DNA of 6,090 bases from JAHEYG01 sp044229775 (GTDB taxonomy: Bacteria; Bacteroidota; Bacteroidia; B-17B0; Aurantibacillaceae), in contig JBGASH010000190.1 in assembly GCA_044229775.1 (NCBI GenBank), positions 1 through 6,090 on the forward strand, given 5' to 3'. Positions 1 to 6,004 of this stretch are shown one piece after another. A model generated the notes under the pieces. That model did not search any database. It was not told the origin of the DNA and saw only the letters and a list, made by a program, of their open reading frames with translations. Each line of letters opens with the position of its first letter. Positions within the stretch are counted from its first letter, which is position 1. Position numbers and translations under genes: made by a program.

Positions 1-1
1 T

Positions 2-883
2 GGGTTTGTTCACATAGAGGGGAAAAACGGTTATTCCGATATGCTGAAAAAAGAATTAAATCACCTTGGCGAATATCATGAGATAAAAAAGATAATTGAG
101 ACACATAAGATCGAAGAAGTAATTATTGCGCTTGAAACATGGGAGCACGATTATTTGAAACAGATCGTGAACGAATTAAGCGATCTGGGGGTTGTGATCA
201 AAATTATTCCTGATATGTACGATATTTTATCCGGACAGGTACGCATGAATTCCATTTTAGGAACGCCTTTAATGGAAATTAAAAATCAGATCATTCCCGA
301 TTGGCAAGTGTCGGTAAAGCGTTTTATTGATGTATCATTATCATTGTTTGTATTGGTGTTTTTTAGCTGGTTTTATTTATTGCTGATCATTTTAGTTAAA
401 GCCACTTCGCGCGGTCCGGCTTTTTTTAGTCAAATAAGAATAGGAATTCATGGAAGACCGTTTTACATTTTTAAATTCCGTACCATGGTGATTGATGCTG
501 AACGCATGGGTCCGGCCTTATCCAGCGAAAATGATTCGCGCGTAACCATGTTAGGACGTTTTTTAAGAAAGAGCCGTTTAGATGAATTGCCGCAGTTTTT
601 AAATGTACTACAGGGGGATATGAGTATTGTTGGTCCAAGACCCGAGCGTGAATTCTACATCAATCAAATTGTACAACGGGCGCCTCACTATAAACACTTG
701 CATAAAGTAAGACCGGGCATCACTTCGTGGGGACAAGTTAAATACGGTTACGCCGAAAACGTAGATCAAATGATCGATCGTTTAAAATTTGACATTCTTT
801 ACATTGAGAACATGAGTTTGTTACTCGATTTTAAAATTTTGGTACATACAATTCTCATTGTACTACAAGGCAGGGGGAAATAA
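2..883 (+). CDS. Polyprenyl-phosphate sugar phosphotransferase (WcaJ/WbaP type), 5' end outside window
   Basis: Transfers a sugar-1-phosphate from a nucleotide sugar to undecaprenyl phosphate at the inner membrane, the first step of exopolysaccharide, capsule or O-antigen unit assembly. The reading frame is open to the window edge, so the ATG at 41 is probably internal. Numbering from that Met, residues 1-80 resemble the end of the CoA-binding-like regulatory domain of the large enzymes. Residues 93-280 form the bacterial sugar transferase domain: KRFIDV at 93, a hydrophobic segment at about 99-120, KFRTM at 145, the catalytic Asp-Glu pair in SRLDELPQ (D181, E182), GDMSIVGPRP from 192, and RPGITSWGQV from 224. 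The C-terminus is complete. Membrane helices expected at the N-terminus of the large enzymes would lie upstream. The family is certain from these motifs; the sugar specificity cannot be read. The stop codon lies inside the 5' arm of the terminator. Confidence 0.95.
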   Translation, partial: GFVHIEGKNGYSDMLKKELNHLGEYHEIKKIIETHKIEEVIIALETWEHDYLKQIVNELSDLGVVIKIIPDMYDILSGQVRMNSILGTPLMEIKNQIIPDWQVSVKRFIDVSLSLFVLVFFSWFYLLLIILVKATSRGPAFFSQIRIGIHGRPFYIFKFRTMVIDAERMGPALSSENDSRVTMLGRFLRKSRLDELPQFLNVLQGDMSIVGPRPEREFYINQIVQRAPHYKHLHKVRPGITSWGQVKYGYAENVDQMIDRLKFDILYIENMSLLLDFKILVHTILIVLQGRGK

Positions 884-930
884 AAAAGCCCCGACTCCCG
901 ATAGTTATCGGGATACTCCGGAGCTTTTTT
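882..930. terminator. Bidirectional intrinsic terminator between convergent genes
   Basis: A nested hairpin. The outer stem pairs the A tract and GC-rich bases at 882-893 with 919-930 (one C-A mismatch, 890/922). The inner stem pairs TCCCGATA (896-903) with TATCGGGA, shifted to 906-913 as TATCGGGA with a very short loop. An A tract on the left and a T tract on the right mean that each strand ends its hairpin in a run of U. It would stop the sugar transferase transcript rightward and the PadR-PspC operon transcript leftward; the nearest operon stop codon is at 1002. The stem overlaps the last codon of the sugar transferase gene. Confidence 0.85.
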
Positions 931-1001
931 ATCTATTAAAAAAATCAAAACACCACTTGCCAACAATATCATTAAGTATTACACTTCAGACTTGGTTTAG
1001 T

Positions 1002-1718
1002 TCAATTTTTACTGATGTAATTTTCCCAGTTTGTTAAAAGTTCTCCCTCACTCAATTTTAAACTGATCAGCGCTTCCGCCTGATCAGTAATGGCTAATAA
1101 CTCTATAACGGTTTTTCTTCCATAAGTTACGTCAATGTATTTAACTAGAGAACCCGCTAATCCGTATTTCGCTTTCCCGCTCCAGATATTTTCCAATTTA
1201 ACAGGTAGTTTTCCAAGCCATCCTAAATTATCCATGCCTTCAAAATCTGACTTACTGTTATATTGGCCGTGAAACACGTGCGTTAATTCATGGGTAATTA
1301 TTTCCTGTACTTCTTTTTTATTATTTCCATCATGTTCGCAATTCTCTTTGGCCCATATGGAAGGCGACACAATATCGAGTCGTGTACCAACACCACTGGC
1401 CACCATCCAGCATTGCGAGCGAAACCCGGTATCTTTGAACACTATCTGCCATTCTTTATCGAGTGAACTACGATCGGGAAAAATATAAATGTCGATCTTG
1501 GTTTTAAAAGGTTTATTAAAGAACTTACTTATCGATTTGAAACCGGCCGTTACATAACCTTCGAGTTCGCTTACAACATTTTTGTCGATGATGGTGTAGT
1601 GAAGGTTATATTGACCGGTCTCTTTTTTTAACCATTCGGTGTTTCCTGCTTTCGCGAAACCAAATACCAGAAATATAAATGTTATACAAAAACTATTTCT
1701 CATCTTTTTTTGTAACAT
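1002..1718 (-). CDS. Secreted zinc-peptidase-like protein (peptidase MA-like, HELTH motif)
   Basis: A 238-residue exported protein. It starts with a basic stretch and a hydrophobic signal peptide (cleavage probably after AKA at 22-24). The centre carries HELTH at 143-147, an HExxH zinc site within EIITHELTHVFHGQ, and the C-terminal part (about 184-210, AKYGLAGSLVKYI then TYGRKTVIELL) resembles the helix that follows the active site in peptidase MA-like gluzincins. These enzymes usually carry WLxEGxA, whose Glu is the third zinc ligand; here the matching stretch reads WLGKLP (167-172), with Lys at that place, so activity is uncertain. The ATG at 1718 overlaps the PspC gene by 26 bases; a second ATG at 1703 (residue 6) would also leave a good signal peptide. 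It is the last gene of the operon. Substrate unknown. Confidence 0.8.
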   Translation of the reverse strand: MLQKKMRNSFCITFIFLVFGFAKAGNTEWLKKETGQYNLHYTIIDKNVVSELEGYVTAGFKSISKFFNKPFKTKIDIYIFPDRSSLDKEWQIVFKDTGFRSQCWMVASGVGTRLDIVSPSIWAKENCEHDGNNKKEVQEIITHELTHVFHGQYNSKSDFEGMDNLGWLGKLPVKLENIWSGKAKYGLAGSLVKYIDVTYGRKTVIELLAITDQAEALISLKLSEGELLTNWENYISKN

Positions 1719-3483
1719 GTATTCCGGTCTTATCGATCTTCACATCGGCATCTTTTGAATTTACCTTAATACCGTCTTTGTTGATCTCCACTTTTCCATC
1801 CTTTACATTCACATTAATATCACCGGGAGGAGTGGGAGGTTGAGGTATGTCGATCTTGTTCTCATTCTGTTCAATACCATTGCAATCCACACAAGCCAAT
1901 CCTTCTTCGGTCATTATCCATCGGCGACCTACCATCTCTCCATCGTAGGTATTGGTCACGTTCTCCACATCATAAATAAAATGTTCAAGAGTCTTATCCA
2001 AATACACCACTTTGTTACGTGGTACCTTTAAAATGACTTCAATATCCTGTACTCTGAATTTTTCATTTCCAGGTACAGTGAAAATTTCGTCAAACACAAG
2101 CGTGCTATCGTTTTGCTTGATGTTATATTTAATGACCTTAGCGCGCTCTACGGCGGTTCTTTTGTCCATGCCGCGCGCTTTTTTAACCACGTACAATTCA
2201 AAATTATCTGAATTTGAAGGCAAAATATTAAGGCTGGCATAACCAACAATGTATTTAGCGTTATCGTTTTTGCCTATGATGTAGTCGCTGTGGCGGGTAT
2301 GAACTTTCATATGATTGCCATCACTATCATAATCCTCAATGTCACTTTCATTTAAATTAAGGGCTTCCAATAATTTGGATCCTTTTGTAAGTGTTAAGTA
2401 TAGGGTATCACGCTTCGACTGGATCTGAATTTGTTCTTTTACTTTTCCGCCTTCGCTGAAATCGGTCCCTGTTTTCACACCAACGTACAATACAACTAAG
2501 AAACCGGTTAACCAGATTAGTCCTGCCGAAATGTTCAACCAACGATTACTATAATGTATCTTGAACAATAATTTGATACCGCCATAGATCATCATGATGA
2601 TAGGGATACCAAAGAATAAGATCAAACCAAAGGCCCCCATGGTATAATGACTTCTGTCGAAGAACACCAGATTCACCCAATCGTTATAATCGGCCTGCGA
2701 TCCGGCAATTGAGAAACCAAAAATGGTTGACATTAAGCCCAGCATAAAGATCACCCCAAAGATCAAAAGTCCTAATCCTACAAGGCGTACAAAGAATTTT
2801 CCGAAGATGGTGAAGAAATCTTTGATGAAATCGGCAAACTTCTCAAAAAAGTTACGTGTTTCGGCACCACCTGCTTTCATTCGTTGTTTTAATTGTTCAG
2901 CTTCATCTTTAACCGTTTTGCTGATGTTGTTGATGTCAATCTTTTCACCATGCATGGCCAGTTTGTCGGCGGTGGTTTTGGCTTCCGGAATAATGATCCA
3001 CATGATGATGTATACCCATAAACTTAGTCCGCCAAAGAAAATGAGCAGGAACATTAGTAAGCGGATCCAGATCATGTCTATATCAAAGTAAGCGGCAATA
3101 CCCGAGCAAACACCGCCAATGGCTTTATGATCGGGGTCGCGAAAGAGGCGTTTTTTAACCGGCTCACCTGAGGCATAAGAAGTGTTTTCCGACCTTTCAT
3201 TTTTATTATCGGTTGAAGCGCCATCGGCAAATTCTTCGGGTTTACCCATTGCTTCTATAACGGCGTCCACATCTCCCATCAGCACCACTTGTTTAACGGC
3301 GCTGGTTTTACCTTGCAGCATCTCGGCAATACGAGCTTCAATATCGCTCATGATCTCGTTACCGCCATCAGTATTGCTGAAATAGCCTTTTATAGTGTTG
3401 AGGTATTTGCTCAGTTTTTCATAAGCGTCTTCTTCTATATGAAAAATAATGCCGCTTATATTTATGGTAACTGTCTTGTTCAT
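1693..3483 (-). CDS. PspC-domain membrane protein with C-terminal octapeptide repeats
   Basis: A 596-residue inner-membrane protein of the long Bacteroidota PspC type. Residues 1-85 form a conserved N-terminal region (SGIIFHIEEDAYEKL, then IMSDIEARIAEML and IEAMGKPEEF). Residues 111-168 are the PspC domain (KRLFRDPDHKAIGGVCSGIA, then one long or two short hydrophobic segments ending in WIIIPEA). A charged linker follows, with further membrane segments at about 228-258, 280-302 and 317-336. Residues 345-535 look like a soluble, beta-rich domain ending in CVDC (531-534), followed by a PQPPTPP linker and five octads at 556-595. PspC proteins are linked to envelope stress; the exact role of this long form is not known to me. 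The side of the membrane holding the C-terminal domain depends on whether the PspC segment crosses once or twice. The 3' end overlaps the peptidase-like gene. Confidence 0.93.
   Translation of the reverse strand: MNKTVTINISGIIFHIEEDAYEKLSKYLNTIKGYFSNTDGGNEIMSDIEARIAEMLQGKTSAVKQVVLMGDVDAVIEAMGKPEEFADGASTDNKNERSENTSYASGEPVKKRLFRDPDHKAIGGVCSGIAAYFDIDMIWIRLLMFLLIFFGGLSLWVYIIMWIIIPEAKTTADKLAMHGEKIDINNISKTVKDEAEQLKQRMKAGGAETRNFFEKFADFIKDFFTIFGKFFVRLVGLGLLIFGVIFMLGLMSTIFGFSIAGSQADYNDWVNLVFFDRSHYTMGAFGLILFFGIPIIMMIYGGIKLLFKIHYSNRWLNISAGLIWLTGFLVVLYVGVKTGTDFSEGGKVKEQIQIQSKRDTLYLTLTKGSKLLEALNLNESDIEDYDSDGNHMKVHTRHSDYIIGKNDNAKYIVGYASLNILPSNSDNFELYVVKKARGMDKRTAVERAKVIKYNIKQNDSTLVFDEIFTVPGNEKFRVQDIEVILKVPRNKVVYLDKTLEHFIYDVENVTNTYDGEMVGRRWIMTEEGLACVDCNGIEQNENKIDIPQPPTPPGDINVNVKDGKVEINKDGIKVNSKDADVKIDKTGIHVTKKDEK
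1699..1818 (-). repeat. Five tandem octapeptide repeats at the end of the PspC protein
   Basis: Residues 556-595 divide without gaps into five units of eight: INVNVKDG, KVEINKDG, IKVNSKDA, DVKIDKTG, IHVTKKDE. Position 6 is always Lys, position 7 is Asp in four of five, and position 8 is Gly, Gly, Ala, Gly, Glu. Each unit reads as a short beta strand with alternating hydrophobic residues followed by a KDG-type turn. Units 1, 3 and 5 start with Ile and put Val third, while 2 and 4 put Val second and Ile fourth, suggesting a 16-residue higher period. The last unit is encoded in the overlap with the next gene. Confidence 0.8.
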
Positions 3484-3525
3484 TTTATATTTTTTAAATG
3501 TTTTATAATTCTTGTTTCTAAAATT

Positions 3526-3861
3526 TTATTTTGGTGCAATGGTTTTGTTTACAATATCTACCAACTCAAACCACGAGAGTTGAATATCTTTTAAATACTG
3601 CTCGCCAATTTCGGTGAGTTTATAGTATTTGCGGGGCGGACCCGAGGTACTTTCTTCCCAGCGGTAGGCGAGGAGTCCGGTATTTTTAAGCCTTGTTAAG
3701 AGCGGATAAAGAGTGCCTTCAACTACAACTAACTTTGTTTCTTTTAACTTATCTATTATTTCAGTTGGATAAGCGTCGCCTTGCGACAGAATAGAAAGTA
3801 TGCATAGTTCAAGAACACCTTTTCGCATCTGGGCCTTTGTGTTCTCTGAATTTACCGACAT
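3526..3861 (-). CDS. PadR-family transcriptional regulator
   Basis: A 111-residue winged-helix DNA-binding protein of the short PadR type, usually a homodimeric repressor released by a small molecule or envelope signal. Residues 10-60 hold the helix-turn-helix: QMRKGVLELCILSIL, then DAYPTEIIDKL, then the recognition region EGTLYPLLTRL (48-58). The wing follows at about 62-88 (LAYRWEES, SGPPRKYYKLTEIG), and a short C-terminal helix (89-108) would serve dimerisation. The start at 3861 gives the usual family N-terminus and is separated from the upstream stop codon by a single base, implying translational coupling. PadR genes beside PspC genes are a common pairing in Bacteroidota, so control of its own operon is likely; the palindrome at 4301-4321 is a candidate site. 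The signal sensed cannot be read from the sequence. Confidence 0.95.
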   Translation of the reverse strand: MSVNSENTKAQMRKGVLELCILSILSQGDAYPTEIIDKLKETKLVVVEGTLYPLLTRLKNTGLLAYRWEESTSGPPRKYYKLTEIGEQYLKDIQLSWFELVDIVNKTIAPK

Positions 3862-3862
3862 G

Positions 3863-4207
3863 TTATATGGTTTTAAAGTTAAACACTATGCTATACGCCA
3901 CATTTGATTTTAATTTGTTAAGCGTTAAACCTAAAAATTGTTTTTCAAGTTCCTTTTTTAAAATTTCGTTTTCGGTTTTAGCTAATACAAAATCAACTTT
4001 TCCGTTGGTGCCAGTTGTAAAAACGATCTCTACTTTTTCGTTTTTTTGAACCGGTAATATCAGCTGTGGAAATTTTACATGTTGCTTAATGGTTTTTTCG
4101 GTTTCAACGGCAACTTCGTTGTTGGTTTTGGCCTTTATTAAAAAGGCGCTAAGTGTTAAAGCTAATATGGCTGTTACTTTTACTGCTTTGCTTGTGATCT
4201 TTTTCAT
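3863..4207 (-). CDS. Small secreted protein, possible TonB C-terminal-like fold
   Basis: A 114-residue protein that I do not recognise as a named family. It has a clear signal peptide (MKKITSKAVK, then a hydrophobic stretch to about 24, cleavage likely after KAK at 25-27). The rest reads as strand (EKVEIVFTTG, 57-66), strand (GKVDFVLAKT, 69-78), helix (NEILKKELEKQFLGL, 80-94) and final strand (AYSIVFNFKT, 104-113). This order, with a turn of the form NGKV and a terminal strand ending in an F-x-F pattern, is like the TonB C-terminal domain, but there is no membrane anchor to stay in the inner membrane and no proline-rich spacer. It is the first gene of the PadR-PspC operon, with a leader of about 107 bases, and its TAA is one base from the PadR start codon. 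Periplasmic location is inferred; function unknown. Confidence 0.8.
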   Translation of the reverse strand: MKKITSKAVKVTAILALTLSAFLIKAKTNNEVAVETEKTIKQHVKFPQLILPVQKNEKVEIVFTTGTNGKVDFVLAKTENEILKKELEKQFLGLTLNKLKSNVAYSIVFNFKTI

Positions 4208-4222
4208 TTTCTTAATTTTTGA

Positions 4223-4236
4223 TCCGTCTTAACGGA
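4223..4236 (-). other. Small hairpin in the operon leader, next to the first start codon
   Basis: TCCGT and ACGGA pair around a four-base loop (5-bp stem). In the - strand RNA it ends 15 bases before the ATG at 4207, so it could affect ribosome access. On the + strand it is followed by T-rich DNA like a terminator, but no + strand gene leads into it. Confidence 0.45.
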
Positions 4237-4275
4237 GTTGTTTTTATAATTTTTTCTTTTTCCTTTTTTGTTCAG

Positions 4276-4292
4276 CCTCGTGGCCAACGAGG
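4276..4292 (-). other. GC-rich hairpin in the operon leader
   Basis: CCTCGT pairs with ACGAGG around a five-base loop (6-bp stem, mostly GC) inside otherwise very AT-rich leader DNA. In the - strand RNA it would form about 25-40 bases after the predicted transcription start. No U tract follows on either strand, so it is not an intrinsic terminator; a stability or protein-binding element is possible. Confidence 0.45.
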
Positions 4293-4300
4293 TAAAATGT

Positions 4301-4321
4301 TATAACCATTAGTTGGTGATA
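4301..4321. promoter_or_regulatory. Candidate operator palindrome over the operon start site
   Basis: A 21-bp imperfect palindrome of the form TATnACCA, five bases, TGGTnATA: seven of eight base pairs match between the arms. It abuts the -7 element of the operon promoter and covers the predicted transcription start, where a bound dimer would block initiation. PadR is the only regulator in view and commonly represses its own operon. The link to PadR is inference. Confidence 0.5.
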
Positions 4322-4353
4322 CAAAGATAAGTACATTAAAAGGTATTATGCAA
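4322..4353 (-). promoter_or_regulatory. Bacteroidota-type promoter for the PadR-PspC operon
   Basis: On the - strand, TATCTTTG (4329 to 4322) matches the TAnnTTTG -7 element exactly, and TTG (4353 to 4351) lies 21 bases upstream as the -33 element. The expected start is near 4315-4317, giving a leader of about 107 bases before the first start codon at 4207. No other - strand promoter of this quality is seen inside the operon. Confidence 0.7.
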
Positions 4354-4404
4354 GACATAGTACTAAAATAGTTCATAAGTTATTGTATTTCAGGTAGAAT
4401 AAAT

Positions 4405-4438
4405 TTTGTAGGTATATCATAAAAAAGCCATAAATTTG
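4405..4438 (+). promoter_or_regulatory. Bacteroidota-type promoter for the TerC-family gene
   Basis: TTTG (4405-4408) and TAAATTTG (4431-4438), a full match to TAnnTTTG, are separated by 22 bases, within the spacing range known for Bacteroidota. The expected start is about 4443-4446, leaving a leader of only about 10 bases before the ATG at 4455. It diverges from the operon promoter, with about 50 bases between the two -33 elements. Confidence 0.7.
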
Positions 4439-4454
4439 TGTTTCAACATTAAAA

Positions 4455-5261
4455 ATGCACAGTTACTCACAGGATTTAGCGGGTTTATTAAGTTTAAATG
4501 GAATAATTACCCTCTTAACTTTAACGGTTTTAGAAATTGTTTTAGGCATAGATAACATCATTTTCATTGCCATTACCGCCGATAAACTTCCACCAGCTTT
4601 AAAGCCACGTGCCCGAACCATTGGTCTTATACTTGCTCTTGTTGTACGTTGTATCTTACTTTTTTCTATTAGCTGGATCGCAGGATTAGTAGATCCGTTG
4701 TTTCATATTGGTATTTATGGTGTATCGGGTAGGGGATTGATCTTGTTTGGCGGGGGCATTTTCTTGTTATATAAAACCTGGATGGAAATACAAGAAAAGA
4801 TACAAGGCGAGGAGAATGAGTTCAGCAGTAAAGGAAAAAGCACCTTTAACGCGGTGGTGTTTCAGATAGTGATCATTGATATTATTTTTTCTTTCGATTC
4901 TATTTTAACGGCGGTGGGGTTATCAAACAATATTGTTATTATGATTTCTGCGGTTATTATCTCTATGATACTGATGATGCTTTTTTCAGGGGTGGTATCC
5001 GATTTCATCAATCGTAACCCCGGCATTAAAATGATTGCCCTTACCTTTCTTTTGGTGATAGGTGGTATATTGGTTAGTGAAGCCTGTGTTGATAGTTATA
5101 ACTCAACCGTTAGTCACGACCAACACGTGGAGATAAATAAGAATTATGCATATATCGCCTTAGCATTCGCCATATTGATAGAACTCTTTAATATGAAGGA
5201 GAATCGCATTAAACGCGCTAAAGATTTTAATCCTGATAAAACTGACGACACTAAATCTTAA
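4455..5261 (+). CDS. TerC-family integral membrane protein (putative metal exporter)
   Basis: A 268-residue inner-membrane protein. Hydrophobic segments at about 15-40, 53-79, 93-108, 132-155, 160-180, 191-208 and 230-247 give the seven helices expected of the family. The two signature motifs are intact: EIVLGIDNIIF (27-37, with D33 and N34) and IIDIIFSFDSI (140-150, with D142 and D148), the acidic residues thought to handle metal. TerC relatives such as Alx and MntX-like proteins export manganese and others help load metal into secreted proteins; which applies here is not visible. The loop before the last helix (209-229) holds E, C, D and two H residues and looks unlike the usual short one. 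No tellurite-resistance genes are nearby, so the historic tellurium name should not be taken as function. It has its own promoter and no clear terminator of its own. Confidence 0.93.
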   Translation: MHSYSQDLAGLLSLNGIITLLTLTVLEIVLGIDNIIFIAITADKLPPALKPRARTIGLILALVVRCILLFSISWIAGLVDPLFHIGIYGVSGRGLILFGGGIFLLYKTWMEIQEKIQGEENEFSSKGKSTFNAVVFQIVIIDIIFSFDSILTAVGLSNNIVIMISAVIISMILMMLFSGVVSDFINRNPGIKMIALTFLLVIGGILVSEACVDSYNSTVSHDQHVEINKNYAYIALAFAILIELFNMKENRIKRAKDFNPDKTDDTKS

Positions 5262-5267
5262 AAAAAA

Positions 5268-5933
5268 CTACTTTACGTCGTCTAACCGCTTCTTAGCGCC
5301 GTCTACTACCTTTTTCTGCGCTTCAATCTCGCTTTTCTTTTTGGCCTGGGCTTCATCGTTCTTCTTGATATCTTCTTCGGCCTTTTTTATTTTTGATTTG
5401 TAGTTTTCAATGTCGTCTTTTAAATTTTTATTTTCCTTTTCAAGATCTTTTTGATTGTCTTCTAACTTCGCTAAGGCTGCCACCACCACTTTCACATTTT
5501 TCTCAAGAGGTTCTTTGGTCATCTTTACCGCAAACTCTTTCATCATTTTTTCAATATATTTTTGTTTGTCTTTATCCGATCCTTTCATATATACGCCTCC
5601 TAAATCAACCGCAACCATCATCTTAATACTTTTATCACTTTTGTTTTCTTCAAACCGCGTATAAATATCCACCGGGTTGTTACCCCAGTCCTTAATTAAA
5701 ATATTATCGCCAAAAACTTCGTCGCCGCTAACTTTAACCTTTTCGTTTTTAAAATCTTTCAATACGCTTTTCCATTCGCTAGTTACTTCATCCAAGTTAT
5801 TTTCGTAAATATTGGTTATAAGTGCTTCATGGCTACCCGATGAAAAACGTTCTGATCCTTCTTTAACTTTAATTTCCTGAGAAAATCCGTAACAGGAAAC
5901 AGCCATGCATAATGCGAATAGTTTTGTTGTCAT
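5268..5933 (-). CDS. Secreted coiled-coil protein of unknown function
   Basis: A 221-residue exported protein that I do not recognise. Residues 1-19 form a signal peptide with a Bacteroidota-type cleavage site (YGFS-QE); Cys14 does not sit in a proper lipobox, so a lipoprotein is unlikely. Residues 20-150 form a mixed globular part with NPVDIYTRFEE and MMVAVDLGGVYM strands. Residues 153-220 are a long, highly charged coiled coil: L157, L164 and L171 are seven apart, and after a four-residue step I175, I182, I189, Q196, I203, V210 and L217 continue the heptads to the end. A periplasmic, self-associating protein is inferred. The stop codon lies six bases from the convergent TerC-family gene. 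I find no convincing promoter in the bases before the start, so it may be read from an upstream - strand gene. Confidence 0.85.
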   Translation of the reverse strand: MTTKLFALCMAVSCYGFSQEIKVKEGSERFSSGSHEALITNIYENNLDEVTSEWKSVLKDFKNEKVKVSGDEVFGDNILIKDWGNNPVDIYTRFEENKSDKSIKMMVAVDLGGVYMKGSDKDKQKYIEKMMKEFAVKMTKEPLEKNVKVVVAALAKLEDNQKDLEKENKNLKDDIENYKSKIKKAEEDIKKNDEAQAKKKSEIEAQKKVVDGAKKRLDDVK

Positions 5934-6004
5934 AAAATAAAGGTATAAATTTTTAGGTAAGAATGGAAGCGAGACAGGAAATTGTTTATAAAATCAATTT
6001 TGCC

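Noticed and set aside
1840..3385. Several + strand open frames of 60-120 codons opposite the PspC gene
   Set aside because: They lie wholly within a long, well-supported coding gene, have composition expected of antisense frames, and show no promoter or recognisable domain.
3837..4049. + strand open frame opposite the small secreted protein gene
   Set aside because: The - strand frame has a signal peptide, coupled stop-start junction and promoter; the + frame has none of these.
4223..4260. Hairpin plus T-rich stretch resembling a + strand terminator
   Set aside because: No + strand gene ends here, and the stem is only five base pairs with an interrupted T tract.
4455..5261. Tellurite resistance operon
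   Set aside because: Only a TerC-family protein is present; no terA, terB, terD, terE or terZ genes are seen.
5393..5664. Two overlapping + strand open frames opposite the coiled-coil gene
   Set aside because: Lys- and Glu-rich coiled-coil coding DNA gives Phe/Leu/Ser-rich antisense frames by base composition alone.
5938..5945. TACCTTTA on the - strand as a -7 element for the coiled-coil gene
   Set aside because: It lacks the final G, has no TTG at a suitable distance, and would place the transcription start at the start codon.
5979..6000. AAATTG/CAATTT inverted repeat
   Set aside because: AT-only apart from one pair, with a ten-base loop and no U tract; expected by chance in this composition.
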